DNA of 64,000 nt from Linum tenue (lineage: Eukaryota > Streptophyta > Magnoliopsida > Malpighiales > Linaceae), in NCBI GenBank assembly GCA_946122785.1, contig CAMGYJ010000002.1, forward strand, positions 42,806,495 to 42,870,494, in the 5' to 3' direction. Positions 32,124 through 42,001 of this stretch are shown in pieces. Position 1 is the stretch's first letter. Every line of letters starts with the position of its first letter. Made by a program: the position numbers and the translations under genes. The notes beneath the pieces were generated by a model. The model was not told the origin of the DNA, searched no databases, and saw only the letters and a list, made by a program, of their open reading frames with translations.

Positions 32124-33067
32124 TAATACGACCCTGGTGGGTGTATTTTTATCAAAGTAACGCAGCAACGACTCAATCGAAGAATCGATTGAGCTCGAAT
32201 CAAGAACGAAGCGCTCTTAATACGATCTTGGGATAAAACGGAACCAACGGACAATTCCACACCTGGGGAAAGCTCGTATGGTATAAAAGGGTAGCTGCTC
32301 GACCACGATTGAAGAGGATATTCAATCGATACAAAACTCACAAGCTTGGAATCCACCAAACTCAAACAAGTCGCAACTTGCACAAAACCAAACGGTTTAA
32401 TTTCAATTCTCCAAATCTAAGTTTTACAACGAAATAGAAAGCTTAAATAGGCCTAGCTAGGGTTACACACGTCCCATAAACTCCTAATTACAGTATAATA
32501 CGAAAAGGAATAAAAAACTACCAAAACAATGAAATCCTAACTAAAGAAGAAAAAGAAATCTGCCTTTAGCTCCAAGTAACCAAACAGCTTTGATGCCATC
32601 TTTGAGCCTCTCGATCAAAGCCTTCCAGGTAAGCTTCCAATCATCCAATGCCATGTCTTTGTATTAGAACATACCTACTTTCATGTGGTATAAGCTTCTG
32701 GACTCGAATCTGATCCATGCTTCTGGAATGGAGCTCCAAAGTAGGCTTCTTGAACACAGTTTCTGCCTTAACCAAATTCTGGCAGTTTTCCAGTTTTGAG
32801 GTAGCAACTTTGAGGCTTTGGAAAACAACCTTAATGACTTCTTCTTGAGCAACCAAGCATACCAAGATGTAGATAATCACTCCATGTTCAATACAAGCCA
32901 TTAAACTTGAATTTCCATTGCGCCAATTGAGAGAAACGTGCCTCCAAATTAGGCTACTTGAACACGGAAAATGACACTGACAGAAATGAATGTTCTTCAG
33001 GCAGCTTGATCTTGCTTCTTCGTCAAGTAATTCCAACTTGTAGAGTGGCCTATTTGGGATCATATCA
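32124..33067 (-). repeat. Second (complete) LTR of the gypsy derivative
   Basis: 944 bp, same length as the LTR at 36108-37051, with one difference noticed (AAAGAAG versus AAACAAG). It is followed on the minus strand by another primer site and interior instead of host DNA. Confidence 0.85.
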
Positions 33068-33080
33068 GGCCCTCCCTCTT
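33068..33080 (-). other. Polypurine tract of the gypsy derivative
   Basis: On the minus strand AAGAGGGAGGGCC directly precedes the LTR start TGATATG. Confidence 0.7.
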
Positions 33081-33353
33081 TAAAAAGTGTTGCCCTCAAC
33101 ACTTTAGCCTTTTGTTGCTCAAACCGTTCACAGATTTGATCCCAAATTGGATCGAAAAAAGACTGCTCAAACTCCAATTTCTGCAAAACTTTGGCAGCTT
33201 CTTCTGCTCGTGCTGCTGCTTCTTTACGGCAAAAATTCAATTGCTGCATCTTCATTGGACTCCATGGTGTACCTTTCATGCTATTAGTTGGTACAAATAC
33301 GCCCAGAATATGATTTCGCATTTTTCCAGATTTCGGCAGCTCACACCGCAACA

Positions 33354-34055
33354 TAGGGATGGCAACAAAACCCGAACCCACGGGTACCCACCCGACCCAA
33401 CCCGGTCAACACGGGTAAAATCCGTGTTGACGGGTTTTGGGCCGGGTTTGGGTTTAAACCCGTTCACTATTCAACGGGTTGGGTTGGGTTTGGGTTTAGG
33501 TAAACCCGGCCCGTGGGTACCCGCCCACCCATATAATTAATTTTTTCGGTATATTTAATATTCTAAACAACTAATCTTATTTATGTTTGTGGAGATATGT
33601 CTAATTTTTTCTTTTTAATTGTGTAGAATCAAGTTGATGTTATGGAGTGGAGAGTAAAGAAACTTAATTGAAAGGAAGAAGCTTTCAATTAAACATGTTA
33701 TTTATGGAAAATTTGTGATTTGCTTCAATTTTTTTGAGTTTTCTAGATTGGTGTTGAACAATTTGTATAGTTAATTTGTGATTTGCTTGAATTTTCTAGA
33801 ATGGTGTTTTATATATGGATAATTTGTATTGAGAGATTGATATTTGACTTTAATTTTGATAAGAACTTGTAATTGTAAATTTTTTAGGACAAAACCCGTG
33901 GGTACCCATGAACCCGCGGATACCCAACGGGTTGGGTTGGGTTTGAGTTTTTCAAACCCAGTGGGTTTTACCCCGGGTTTTTTTCAAAGATAAACCCATG
34001 GGTTTGGGTTTGGGTTTGGCAAAACCCGACCCAACCCGACCCATTGCCATCCCTA
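33354..34055. mobile_element. hAT-like element inside the gypsy derivative
   Basis: 702 bp. Both ends start with the perfect 12-mer TAGGGATGGCAA (right end reverse-complemented). A perfect 8-bp duplication CCGCAACA lies at 33346-33353 and 34056-34063. The arms are GGGTTTGGGTTTAACCCG-rich and the interior is AT-rich and non-coding. It interrupts the interior ORF. Confidence 0.92.
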
Positions 34056-34338
34056 CCGCAACAATGAACTTCGCCAGATTGGGGGTTTTGGATTCGAGCT
34101 CTTCCACGCCAATTCGTCGCTTGATTCAACATCGCCTGACTCCCCATAGATGATTCGAAGCAGCCCAGAGCGTTGTTGAGGCCTCCATCTCGACAATTGA
34201 AACTGGGAAGTTTTCCCGCTCTCAGCAGAATCCAAATTCCGTGAACCCAGCACCATCAATCCCGAATTGGGCGTTTCTATTCCAGCCACTTTCGGATCAA
34301 ATTGGTCGAACCTACAGCATCCTGAAGATGGTGTTAAT

Positions 34339-34847
34339 TGTCAAGAACCAGTTGATCCCAATAACTCGAGTTGTTGGGAGAGGTTCAATCGTGGATCATA
34401 TACCACAACACTAACACGCCCCCTCAAACGAAAGCCACTCACAAGGGCTTGAAGTTTGCACAGGTCTGAAGACAAGAATACCATGTGCTTAACAAATGGG
34501 GGTCACCGGGAATCGAACACAAGACCTTTCGGTCACAGAAGGCTCTGATACCATGTCAAGAACCAGTTGCTCCCAATAACTCGAGTTGTTGGGAGAGGGT
34601 TCTGCTGGATCTTATACCACACTCTAACACGCCCCCTCAAACGAAAGCCAACCCATGGGCTTGAAGTTTGCACAGGCCCACCATACCATGTGCTTGAAAG
34701 ACAACGGTTAATATTGGGGGTCGTGGAGATTCGAACACATGACCTTTTGGTTCGAGAAGGCTCTGATACCATGTCAAGAACCAGTTGCTCCCAATAACTC
34801 GAGTTGTTGGGAGAGGGTTCTGCTGGATCTTATACCACACTCTAACA
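34339..34847 (-). mobile_element. TRIM array: LTR-internal-LTR-internal-LTR
   Basis: Three short LTRs of 78, 76 and 76 bp (34339-34416, 34554-34629, 34772-34847) alternate with two internal domains of about 140 bp. On the minus strand each LTR begins TGTTAG and ends TTGACA, and the two LTRs that precede an internal domain are followed by the primer site TGGTATCAGAGCC. Each internal domain ends with a polypurine tract TTTGAGGGGGCG. The whole array has one perfect target duplication TTAAT (34334-34338 and 34848-34852). It has no coding capacity and depends on another element's enzymes. Confidence 0.92.
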
Positions 34848-36092
34848 TTAATGACTCCGCAGTGTCAATTGGCATCGATTTATGCCCAACCTTCCCGACC
34901 AATTCACTCGGATTGTCTTCGGTTTTGAGCATCTGCAGAGCACTCTCTGGTCGATTTTGATTCTGAAAGACAATATGATTCGTTTCCATTTGATCGAGGG
35001 GAGAGATTCTTGAGGCGGAAGGGAGTGTGCTGGACTCCTTGGATCGGGTCGGATTGCTCTGCAGAGCTCCACCCGACACACCCTCTCTCCTGCTCTGTTT
35101 TTCCAGAACGCGGCAGAGCTGTGGCGTTGCTGTCGACGGAAGGACTCGACCGTCTTCAGGCTTATCTTGAGCTTCCCCTCGAATCATATCCGTTCCTTCT
35201 TCCTCCACGGACGCGTTTCTTGCCGCGTCGTGCACCGGCTTCGCGTCTTCGTCGTCAGACGAGCTGCCGGAGTCGGCGCTCTGTTTTGCCGTCTCAAAAC
35301 AGAGGTCACTACAGGGGTTCTGTTCCAGAGACAAAATTGCCTTGGGAAGCTTTCGAAAACTCATCAAACTGAACCCAATTCGTCGTTGAACCCACAACTG
35401 AGCATGAGGCGCCTTTCCCTCGTTCCGATTCTCCTCCATCTGCTTCAAATCGCCATAAACTTCGTCCGGAGATAGAGGTTTCAGCGCTATCTTCTTACCG
35501 TGATGTTTGAATTTGTATCGATTGGTCCGGCCATCATGGGAAACGTCGCGATCAAATTGCCAAGGCCTTCCCAGCATTAGGTGAACACAATTCATCGGAA
35601 CAACATCACAAATTACCTCGTCTTCGTAGCTGCCGAGTTGAAAACGAACTACCGCTTGCTTTGTCACATTGATCGTCCCATGTTCATTGATCCAACTGAG
35701 TTGGTAAGGCTCAGGGTGCCCTTGCATCGGCAATCCAAGCTTTTGGACGACGTCTAGGTTGATGATGTTCGCACAGCAGCCTCCATTGATCACGAACGAA
35801 ATTAATTTTCCTTCTACAAAGCATCGACTGTGAAATAGATGATCACGCTGCTCATCAGATTCTCGATGCTTAAAGACAACCTCTGGATGCTTCTTTTGGT
35901 CACGAATTTGCAGCTTCTTTGCCTCTACACTGATCTCCACCATCTCTTTGCGTAGAACCAAGATTCCCCTCAAAATTCAACTACAAACAGCAGCTGTAAA
36001 GGTACGTACAGGGGCTGCCCTGTTTTGCTCGAGAATTCTGCTTGTACCGAAGTAATTGATTGCTTCCTCTCCTTTGCCCTCGTGTAGAACCA

Positions 36093-36105
36093 GGCGATGA
36101 TGCCA
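36093..36105 (-). other. Primer-binding-site-like sequence of the gypsy derivative
   Basis: TGGCATCATCGCC lies two bases inside the LTR. It begins with the obligatory TGG and resembles TGGTATCAGAGCC (initiator Met tRNA) with several differences. An identical copy is at 32109-32121. Confidence 0.55.
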
Positions 36106-36107
36106 CT

Positions 36108-37051
36108 TAATACGACCCTGGTGGGTGTATTTTTATCAAAGTAACGCAGCAACGACTCAATCGAAGAATCGATTGAGCTCGAATCAAGAACGAAGCGCTC
36201 TTAATACGATCTTGGGATAAAACGGAACCAACGGACAATTCCACACCTGGGGAAAGCTCGTATGGTATAAAAGGGTAGCTGCTCGACCACGATTGAAGAG
36301 GATATTCAATCGATACAAAACTCACAAGCTTGGAATCCACCAAACTCAAACAAGTCGCAACTTGCACAAAACCAAACGGTTTAATTTCAATTCTCCAAAT
36401 CTAAGTTTTACAACGAAATAGAAAGCTTAAATAGGCCTAGCTAGGGTTACACACGTCCCATAAACTCCTAATTACAGTATAATACGAAAAGGAATAAAAA
36501 ACTACCAAAACAATGAAATCCTAACTAAACAAGAAAAAGAAATCTGCCTTTAGCTCCAAGTAACCAAACAGCTTTGATGCCATCTTTGAGCCTCTCGATC
36601 AAAGCCTTCCAGGTAAGCTTCCAATCATCCAATGCCATGTCTTTGTATTAGAACATACCTACTTTCATGTGGTATAAGCTTCTGGACTCGAATCTGATCC
36701 ATGCTTCTGGAATGGAGCTCCAAAGTAGGCTTCTTGAACACAGTTTCTGCCTTAACCAAATTCTGGCAGTTTTCCAGTTTTGAGGTAGCAACTTTGAGGC
36801 TTTGGAAAACAACCTTAATGACTTCTTCTTGAGCAACCAAGCATACCAAGATGTAGATAATCACTCCATGTTCAATACAAGCCATTAAACTTGAATTTCC
36901 ATTGCGCCAATTGAGAGAAACGTGCCTCCAAATTAGGCTACTTGAACACGGAAAATGACACTGACAGAAATGAATGTTCTTCAGGCAGCTTGATCTTGCT
37001 TCTTCGTCAAGTAATTCCAACTTGTAGAGTGGCCTATTTGGGATCATATCA
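36108..37051 (-). repeat. 5' LTR of the gypsy derivative
   Basis: 944 bp, TG...TA ends. It contains CCTATTTAAGC (minus strand, near 36430) as a likely TATA box about 25-30 bp before the segment shared with the truncated third LTR. Confidence 0.85.
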
Positions 37052-38074
37052 AATACCAAACGCCATAAGCAAATAGAAATTCCATATCCATCATACCATA
37101 ATCAAACTCGACAATTAGAACGTCACCAAATTGAGAAGGTCATAGAAATGATCCAAAATAATTTGTACATTTTTAAATCTTATAGATTAGTATAGATTTG
37201 GATTCGAAAATTACTTTGGCATAATAAACTTCACATTCACAAATCAACTATCAACCATAGTTCAGTAAAATCACAAGCAATAAATGCATTTTAGAGTTCA
37301 TAATCTACCCAAAATCATAAGCAGTAGCAATGATTTATAGTACCCAGTCTAGCAAATCACGTGCACAGGCAGTTATTTACAATCGCCAAAACTAACAATT
37401 TTGAGTATGTTAATTAAATTTCCAGTTCAGAAAAACTTTCTTTTCTAACTTCAAGAGTATCTAGAGCTAGATCCAAAACCACAGATCAAATCCACCAATA
37501 TCAAATATTCCAGAACACACACAACCATTTTTTAGTATTCAGGTTCACAAATCATTTAGTCTATATCCATATAATCCAAATTTTTTTAAGTTAAATTTCT
37601 CAAGAGTCTTAGTAGACCTCACCTAGACCCCTTTGCTCCTAAAACCTGCAATAAGTCAAGATCGATAGTCAGAGTCCTTCAAATCTAAAAACACGGAAAA
37701 AACTCAGAAAACGAACTTATCCAACTCGCCTATGTGCCTCAGGTGGTCCAGTTTCTGTCACCGCCGGCGAAAATAAACTCGTCGCCGTTGACTCCCCGTC
37801 GCCGCGCAGTATATTCGAAGCCGAAAATAGAAAAACCAAATAAAAAACACAAAAAAATAACAAAATCATAACCCAAATAAAGTAGACCAATAAACCAAAA
37901 TGAAAAAAATCATATCCGAGCCTACCGATTAATCGCCCCTCGGTCTAGCGGTCTCCTCCTGGCTTCTCACTCCTCGCACCAAAGCCAAAATCCAGAAATC
38001 AAACATACCAAAAACAGAAAATTAGTATAATCCGAGAAAAAATTAAAAAATAGATAGAGAAATAAACATGCATG

Positions 38075-38672
38075 CATTGGCGTAGCCAGAGTTCGAGTTT
38101 AGTGGGGTCCCATTTACGAAAAATCTTATATCATTGTATTTAATTATCAAGTAAAGTTACTTAAAAATATTCATTCAAGTTGTCATTCATCAAACCATTA
38201 ATTATTAGATTTGTACCTTATATTTTGTGTAACTCATAATTGAAAAGTGACATTTCAATAACTAGCTAAAATAAATAGTTTCCAAGCAAAATCTAATACA
38301 CACAAACGTTTTACACATTTGATGGCAAAGAAATTGTATATTGATAGGAAAAAATTGTTGAACTAAGAGCTTTTTAAATATGACTGGAGGTTTTTGTACA
38401 CATATTTAGTAGAATTAGAAATTTTTAGAAAAAAATCTATAAAATTGGTGTATTTCAATGATATATGACCAATATAGGCTAATTTTTTTTGTGTATTTCA
38501 TAATTCTAGAACAATTAAATTCCATATGAATGAGGTCCTATATTCAACGAAAAAATAAATTCTAAATCTACCCAAATTAAACAAGTATGTGCATACATAT
38601 AAGATATAACCATTTTAATTTATTCAAGTGGGGTCCTAGGACCCCACTTCCTTCCACCTCCCTCCGCCACTG
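38075..38672. mobile_element. hAT-like element with CAGTGGCGGAG ends
   Basis: 598 bp, ends CATTGGCGTAGCCAG and CAGTGGCGGAGGGAGG (right end reverse-complemented), with the subterminal GTGGGGTCC repeated inverted near the other end. A perfect 8-bp duplication CATGCATG lies at 38067-38074 and 38673-38680. Interior AT-rich, non-coding. Confidence 0.85.
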
Positions 38673-38791
38673 CATGCATGTATAGATTTACCTATATCAA
38701 CTCCGCTTTCACGGTCAATTAGGATTCTCGGCCAGATTTGAGTGGCCGACGGCGGTCGAGAGTCGCGAGGATAAGAGAGGAGAGAAGAGAG

Positions 38792-38814
38792 GAGAGAGAG
38801 AGAGAGAGAGAGAG
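38792..38814. repeat. (GA)n microsatellite
   Basis: About 11 GA units, followed by more GA-rich DNA at 39200-39250. Frames through it are low-complexity Ser/Leu/Arg and are not genes. Confidence 0.9.
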
Positions 38815-40208
38815 TGGAAAAGACCGAAATCGGGTCTTCTTCCTCTTTCGTTGTTGATTTATGGAGAGAAGGCGGAAGGTAGAGAAAGGCGAGGAACGGC
38901 GGCGGATAGGATTTGTTCTTCTTTTCCCTGGAAGAGAAGAAGAGAGACGGAGAGGTGTGGTGCTCTTTCTCATAAGGCTATGACGGATTTAAATCATTTT
39001 CATTTGAAGGAGGAAGCTGGCCTTTTTGATTGATCCCGTTTAGGACAGATTTGAACCTGTTGATCATCCTGGTAATACTCGAAAAAAGGTCGCAGGAAAG
39101 AATACGCTCGACCAATAAGGTTCAAAGGGATAGGCCCTCTCCCTATCGGTCGAGTGGTAGTTTTTTTACATCTCGGTTTCCTCTGGAGAAGACGAGAGGC
39201 GAGTGAGAGAGAGAGAGAGGAAGAATCGAGAAAGAGAGTCGCGAGAGAGAGAGAAATTGGGGCGGCCGCTTTAGGATTTGTTTGATTAGGGTTTGGCTTT
39301 ACATCTTAAGAGGGGATTTTATACCTACCTGCAAAAGACCATTTTGCCCCTAGGGGTTTCTGCCATTTACGCGGCCTTTCCACTGCGTTTTTGGGAAGTT
39401 ACAAAACTACCCTTCCCCCATCTCTACACCAAAGTGAGAACCAAAAAAAATTTATCGTCAACGTGTTTCGAACCCTCGTTCTCGAGTTTAACCACTTGGG
39501 CTGCTGGCCCATCATGCGTAAATGTAATCGTCCCATTCAATTTTATTTGTTTTAAAATTCTTAATACGAAATGTTGAATGCAGATTAAGTCTATCTTGTT
39601 TCTTTTTTAATACATCAAATTTCCTCTTAATAATTAAAATCCTTGCATTTATTTTAGTAACACCATAATAATCTAAATTTTATTAAAAAAATTAAAATGG
39701 GAGAATTCTGTTCAGTGGAACGAGATAAAAGTCATATCTTAAAATTATCAAAGTTATAACGAACTACGTGGACTTTGATCCCGTATTACGGGTACGTAGG
39801 CAACCGATAAGGTTCGAGTCCAACTAACCAATTAATTTTATCTTTTAATTTTTACGTTAATGGGCGTATTATTAAAATTACAACTAATACGATTTAATTT
39901 CTTTAGTGGTCCCGTAAGGCCCTAAAAATATCTAATCCTGAACTAAACATCCATTAACGTATTAGTTAAATCATAAGCAATATATTAATGATTCAGTGGG
40001 ATTTTAAAATACACAATAATTACCAAAATAACACCCAACACACATAAAACTTATTGACTTAAGTAGTACCGATTTAGGGCGTTATGGGGTGTGATTTCAC
40101 TTCGCCACACGTAACCGTACTCCCGAACTCGAATCTCTTAACCGCACACCATATCTCGGTTCTAACCCTAAGGTTAGAGCCAACCAAAGAGTGTTCGATC
40201 CACTTCAA

Positions 40209-40975
40209 GTAAGATTGATGGCGACTCCCAAAAAGCGAACCGACCCCGAGTTAGACTCGTGGAGGGACGGTTGCGACAGCAGGTACAAGTTCCTACCGCT
40301 GGAGCGTTTTAGTGAGACGTGTCTATACCGTCGGTGGAAAGTCAGCATGTGGGATTCTAAATCCATTCTTTGTTGCTTGTTATTATGATTGAGTTCGGTC
40401 CTCTGCTTTTCTCTAACAATTGGAATTCGATCCATGGCTTTCACTCAGCAAATGATAGAAGTTACCCACCCAACTAAATGAGTTAAGTGCTCTGCTTTCA
40501 GTTTGAATGGGCTCGATTCATTACTTTCTCTCTGCAAAGAGTAGACGTTTAGTTATGGATTATGCTTACTTTCGAAAAGGTAATATAGGGCTGCCCCTGT
40601 CATATCGTGGCAGTAAAGCCCTATTATTGTCAGACCTGCAAATGTCTTTTCATTTTTTTTTTGTGATTTGACTTGCAAAGGTTGTGTATTTTGTTATACT
40701 TCGTATCTCTCTTTCCTTTATCTGGAATATCTATCAATGAACATAAAAAACAAAGCCGTTGTGAAAGTCCGTCTGAGCAACGTCGAGCAGCTAAATTCGA
40801 AAGGCTATCTAACCAGTTCGGTATGTTGCTGATGCAGATTGATTACTCAGGAGGGACATATTACGCGGCATTTGCGGTAACGACGATCATGAGGCCCATG
40901 GAGATGTGGGTTAGTCTCAATCTTGTTGAAAATTACAGCGCAAAGACTATGTGGGCCGCGGAACAAAAGAAATGA
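40209..40975 (+). other. Unrecognised short ORFs after the Tat LTR end
   Basis: An ATG at 40218 overlaps the TGGCGACTCC motif and opens MATPKKRTDPELDSWRDG, continuing to 40388. A second frame to 40975 ends with GGTYYAAFAVTTIMRPMEMW and may follow an acceptor-like TGACTTGCAAAG near 40680. I do not recognise either. They may be exons of a decayed host gene or chance frames in element DNA. Confidence 0.3.
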
Positions 40976-41006
40976 CCAAGCCTAGTTGTGTAGTGTAACC
41001 TGCATG

Positions 41007-41806
41007 TAGGGGTAACAATCGGTTTCCTGGTTACCGGTTTAACCGATAATCGTACCGATAACCGGGATGTATCGGTATTCGGCAGTGTCTCGAAGAATTT
41101 CGGTATACCGTCTCCTCTGCCGGTAAATACCGACGGTTTCCCAGTATACCGATACCGGCGTCGAGGGATGGAGTGGATAGACAGAAACCCTAAACAAATC
41201 GATCCAACTACCCTTCTCCCTGTCCGACAGCTTTCCTTTGCTCGACTTCCTCCCCAACCCTTCTCCCTGTCCAACGCCAACGCGACGACGTCGACGGTGA
41301 CGCCGCCTCCACCTCTCCGCGACCTCGCCTTTCCTCTCCGACTCCGACTCCGGCTCCCTCTCCACCGCTCTGCCTCCATTCAGCCCAGTTCGCGACCTCG
41401 CCTTCCAAGAATGCGCCGTCGTCGATTCGTTGTCGAAGAGCTGAAGCAGAGGTTCGATCTTTCCATATCTGAGCATGTGGACTGGATAAGGACAACTCGA
41501 TCTTTCCATATCTGGTGGGAGCGGCAGGAGCGAAGGGAGGGCTACGACGAGATGGCGGCGGGATGGTTGTCGCCTCACTCATCTCCTTTTTCTCCTTACC
41601 GCCGCCGCTGATTCGGGACTAGGAAAAGGCCACCAATTAGGTTGGGGATGCTCGAGACGGCGGAGGAACTGTCGTGTCGGCCAGAGATTTGGATCTGGAT
41701 CGAGAGAGGTAGGCGACGTCAGCGGTGGGTGGCGATTGGAGTAGGGTTGGGGAGATGAGAGGAAATCGAGAAAGAGAGGAGGTCTGAGAAGGGTCGAGGA
41801 GAGGTG

Positions 41807-41843
<37 letters not shown>

Positions 41844-42000
41844 GGAGGGTTGGGGAGAGAGAGAGTCCGGTTGCAGGAATGAGAAAGAGAGGAGAGGGTA
41901 GGTCTCGCGGTTAGTCGGTATAACCGGTAACTGGTAACAGGTTAGTCGGTATAACCGGTAACTGGTAACAGGTTAGTCGGTATAACCGGTTTGCATCGAA
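41007..42000. mobile_element. hAT-like element with captured GC-rich sequence (uncertain ends)
   Basis: Begins TAGGGGTAACAATCGG, followed by ACCGGTTTAACCGATAA inverted motifs. It ends in a run of GTCGGTATAACCGGTAAC. Between them lies GC-rich, codon-like DNA (41200-41720) unlike the AT-rich surroundings, with a (GA)n tract at 41811-41835. A right terminus and 8-bp duplication were not found, so the limits are approximate. Confidence 0.45.
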
Positions 42001-42001
42001 A
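41909..42001. repeat. 31-bp tandem repeat, about 2.7 copies
   Basis: GGTTAGTCGGTATAACCGGT followed by AACTGGTAACA repeats at 41909, 41940 and 41971; the third copy is partial. Confidence 0.9.

Larger units (their letters stand above)
33068..35997 (-). pseudogene. Interior ORF of the gypsy derivative: retropepsin-like protein, split by two insertions
   Basis: Minus strand; first ATG at 35943. The first 180 residues or so match the Ty3/gypsy aspartic protease region: CFVEGKLISFVINGGCCANI, VVQKLGLPMQGHPEPYQL, CDVVPMNCVHLMLGRPWQFD, LKPLSPDEVYGDL. The catalytic Asp of the DGG/DSG motif is Asn (AAT, 35785-35787), so protease activity is doubtful. A charged, low-complexity region follows with no RT, RNase H or integrase. 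The frame is interrupted by the TRIM array (34339-34847) and the hAT element (33354-34055). In both cases the reading frame on the two sides matches once insert and one target duplication are discounted, so a single long ORF existed before. The rest of the protein is unrecognised. Confidence 0.7.
30938..37051 (-). mobile_element. Gypsy-type non-autonomous retrotransposon, rearranged tandem array
   Basis: A perfect 5-bp duplication AATAC bounds the block at 30933-30937 and 37052-37056. Read on the minus strand: full 944-bp LTR (37051-36108), primer-site-like TGGCATCATCGCC (36105-36093), interior, polypurine tract (33080-33068), full LTR (33067-32124), a second interior cut at 31247, a 3-base filler, and the last 306 bp of a third LTR (31243-30938). 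The LTRs run TGATATGATCCC to GGTCGTATTA. Paired segments differ at only a few bases by eye. The interior is split by a TRIM array and a hAT element. This is what recombination between LTRs, followed by an internal deletion, would leave. Confidence 0.85.
37057..40217 (+). repeat. Probable continuation of the Tat/Ogre LTR
   Basis: Joins 30937 once the gypsy derivative is discounted. The distal part resembles Tat/Ogre LTR 3' ends as I know them: GAACTACGTGGACTTTGATC, GGGTACGTAGGCAACC, ATATCTCGGTTCTAACCC, and finally TGGCGACTCC near 40219, the start of the tRNA-Arg primer site. A hAT element (38075-38672), a GA microsatellite and GC-rich patches (37760-37800, 38740-38770) are included. The assignment between 37057 and 39700 rests on position, not on motifs. 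Confidence 0.45.

Noticed and set aside
31247..33067. Initial reading of the 1821-bp direct repeat (with 35231-37051) as the LTR itself, since it also has TG...CA ends
   Set aside because: The AATAC target duplication, a primer-site-like TGG two bases inside the 944-bp unit, and the third LTR fragment all fit 944-bp LTRs with a duplicated interior better.
38719..38973. Ser/Leu/Arg-rich minus-strand ORF
   Set aside because: Generated by a GA microsatellite and flanking purine-rich DNA.
39460..39520. Possible tRNA-like sequence (TTTCGAACCCTCG and GGGCTGCTGGCCC)
   Set aside because: No cloverleaf can be drawn; stems do not pair. Common motif in plant LTR DNA.
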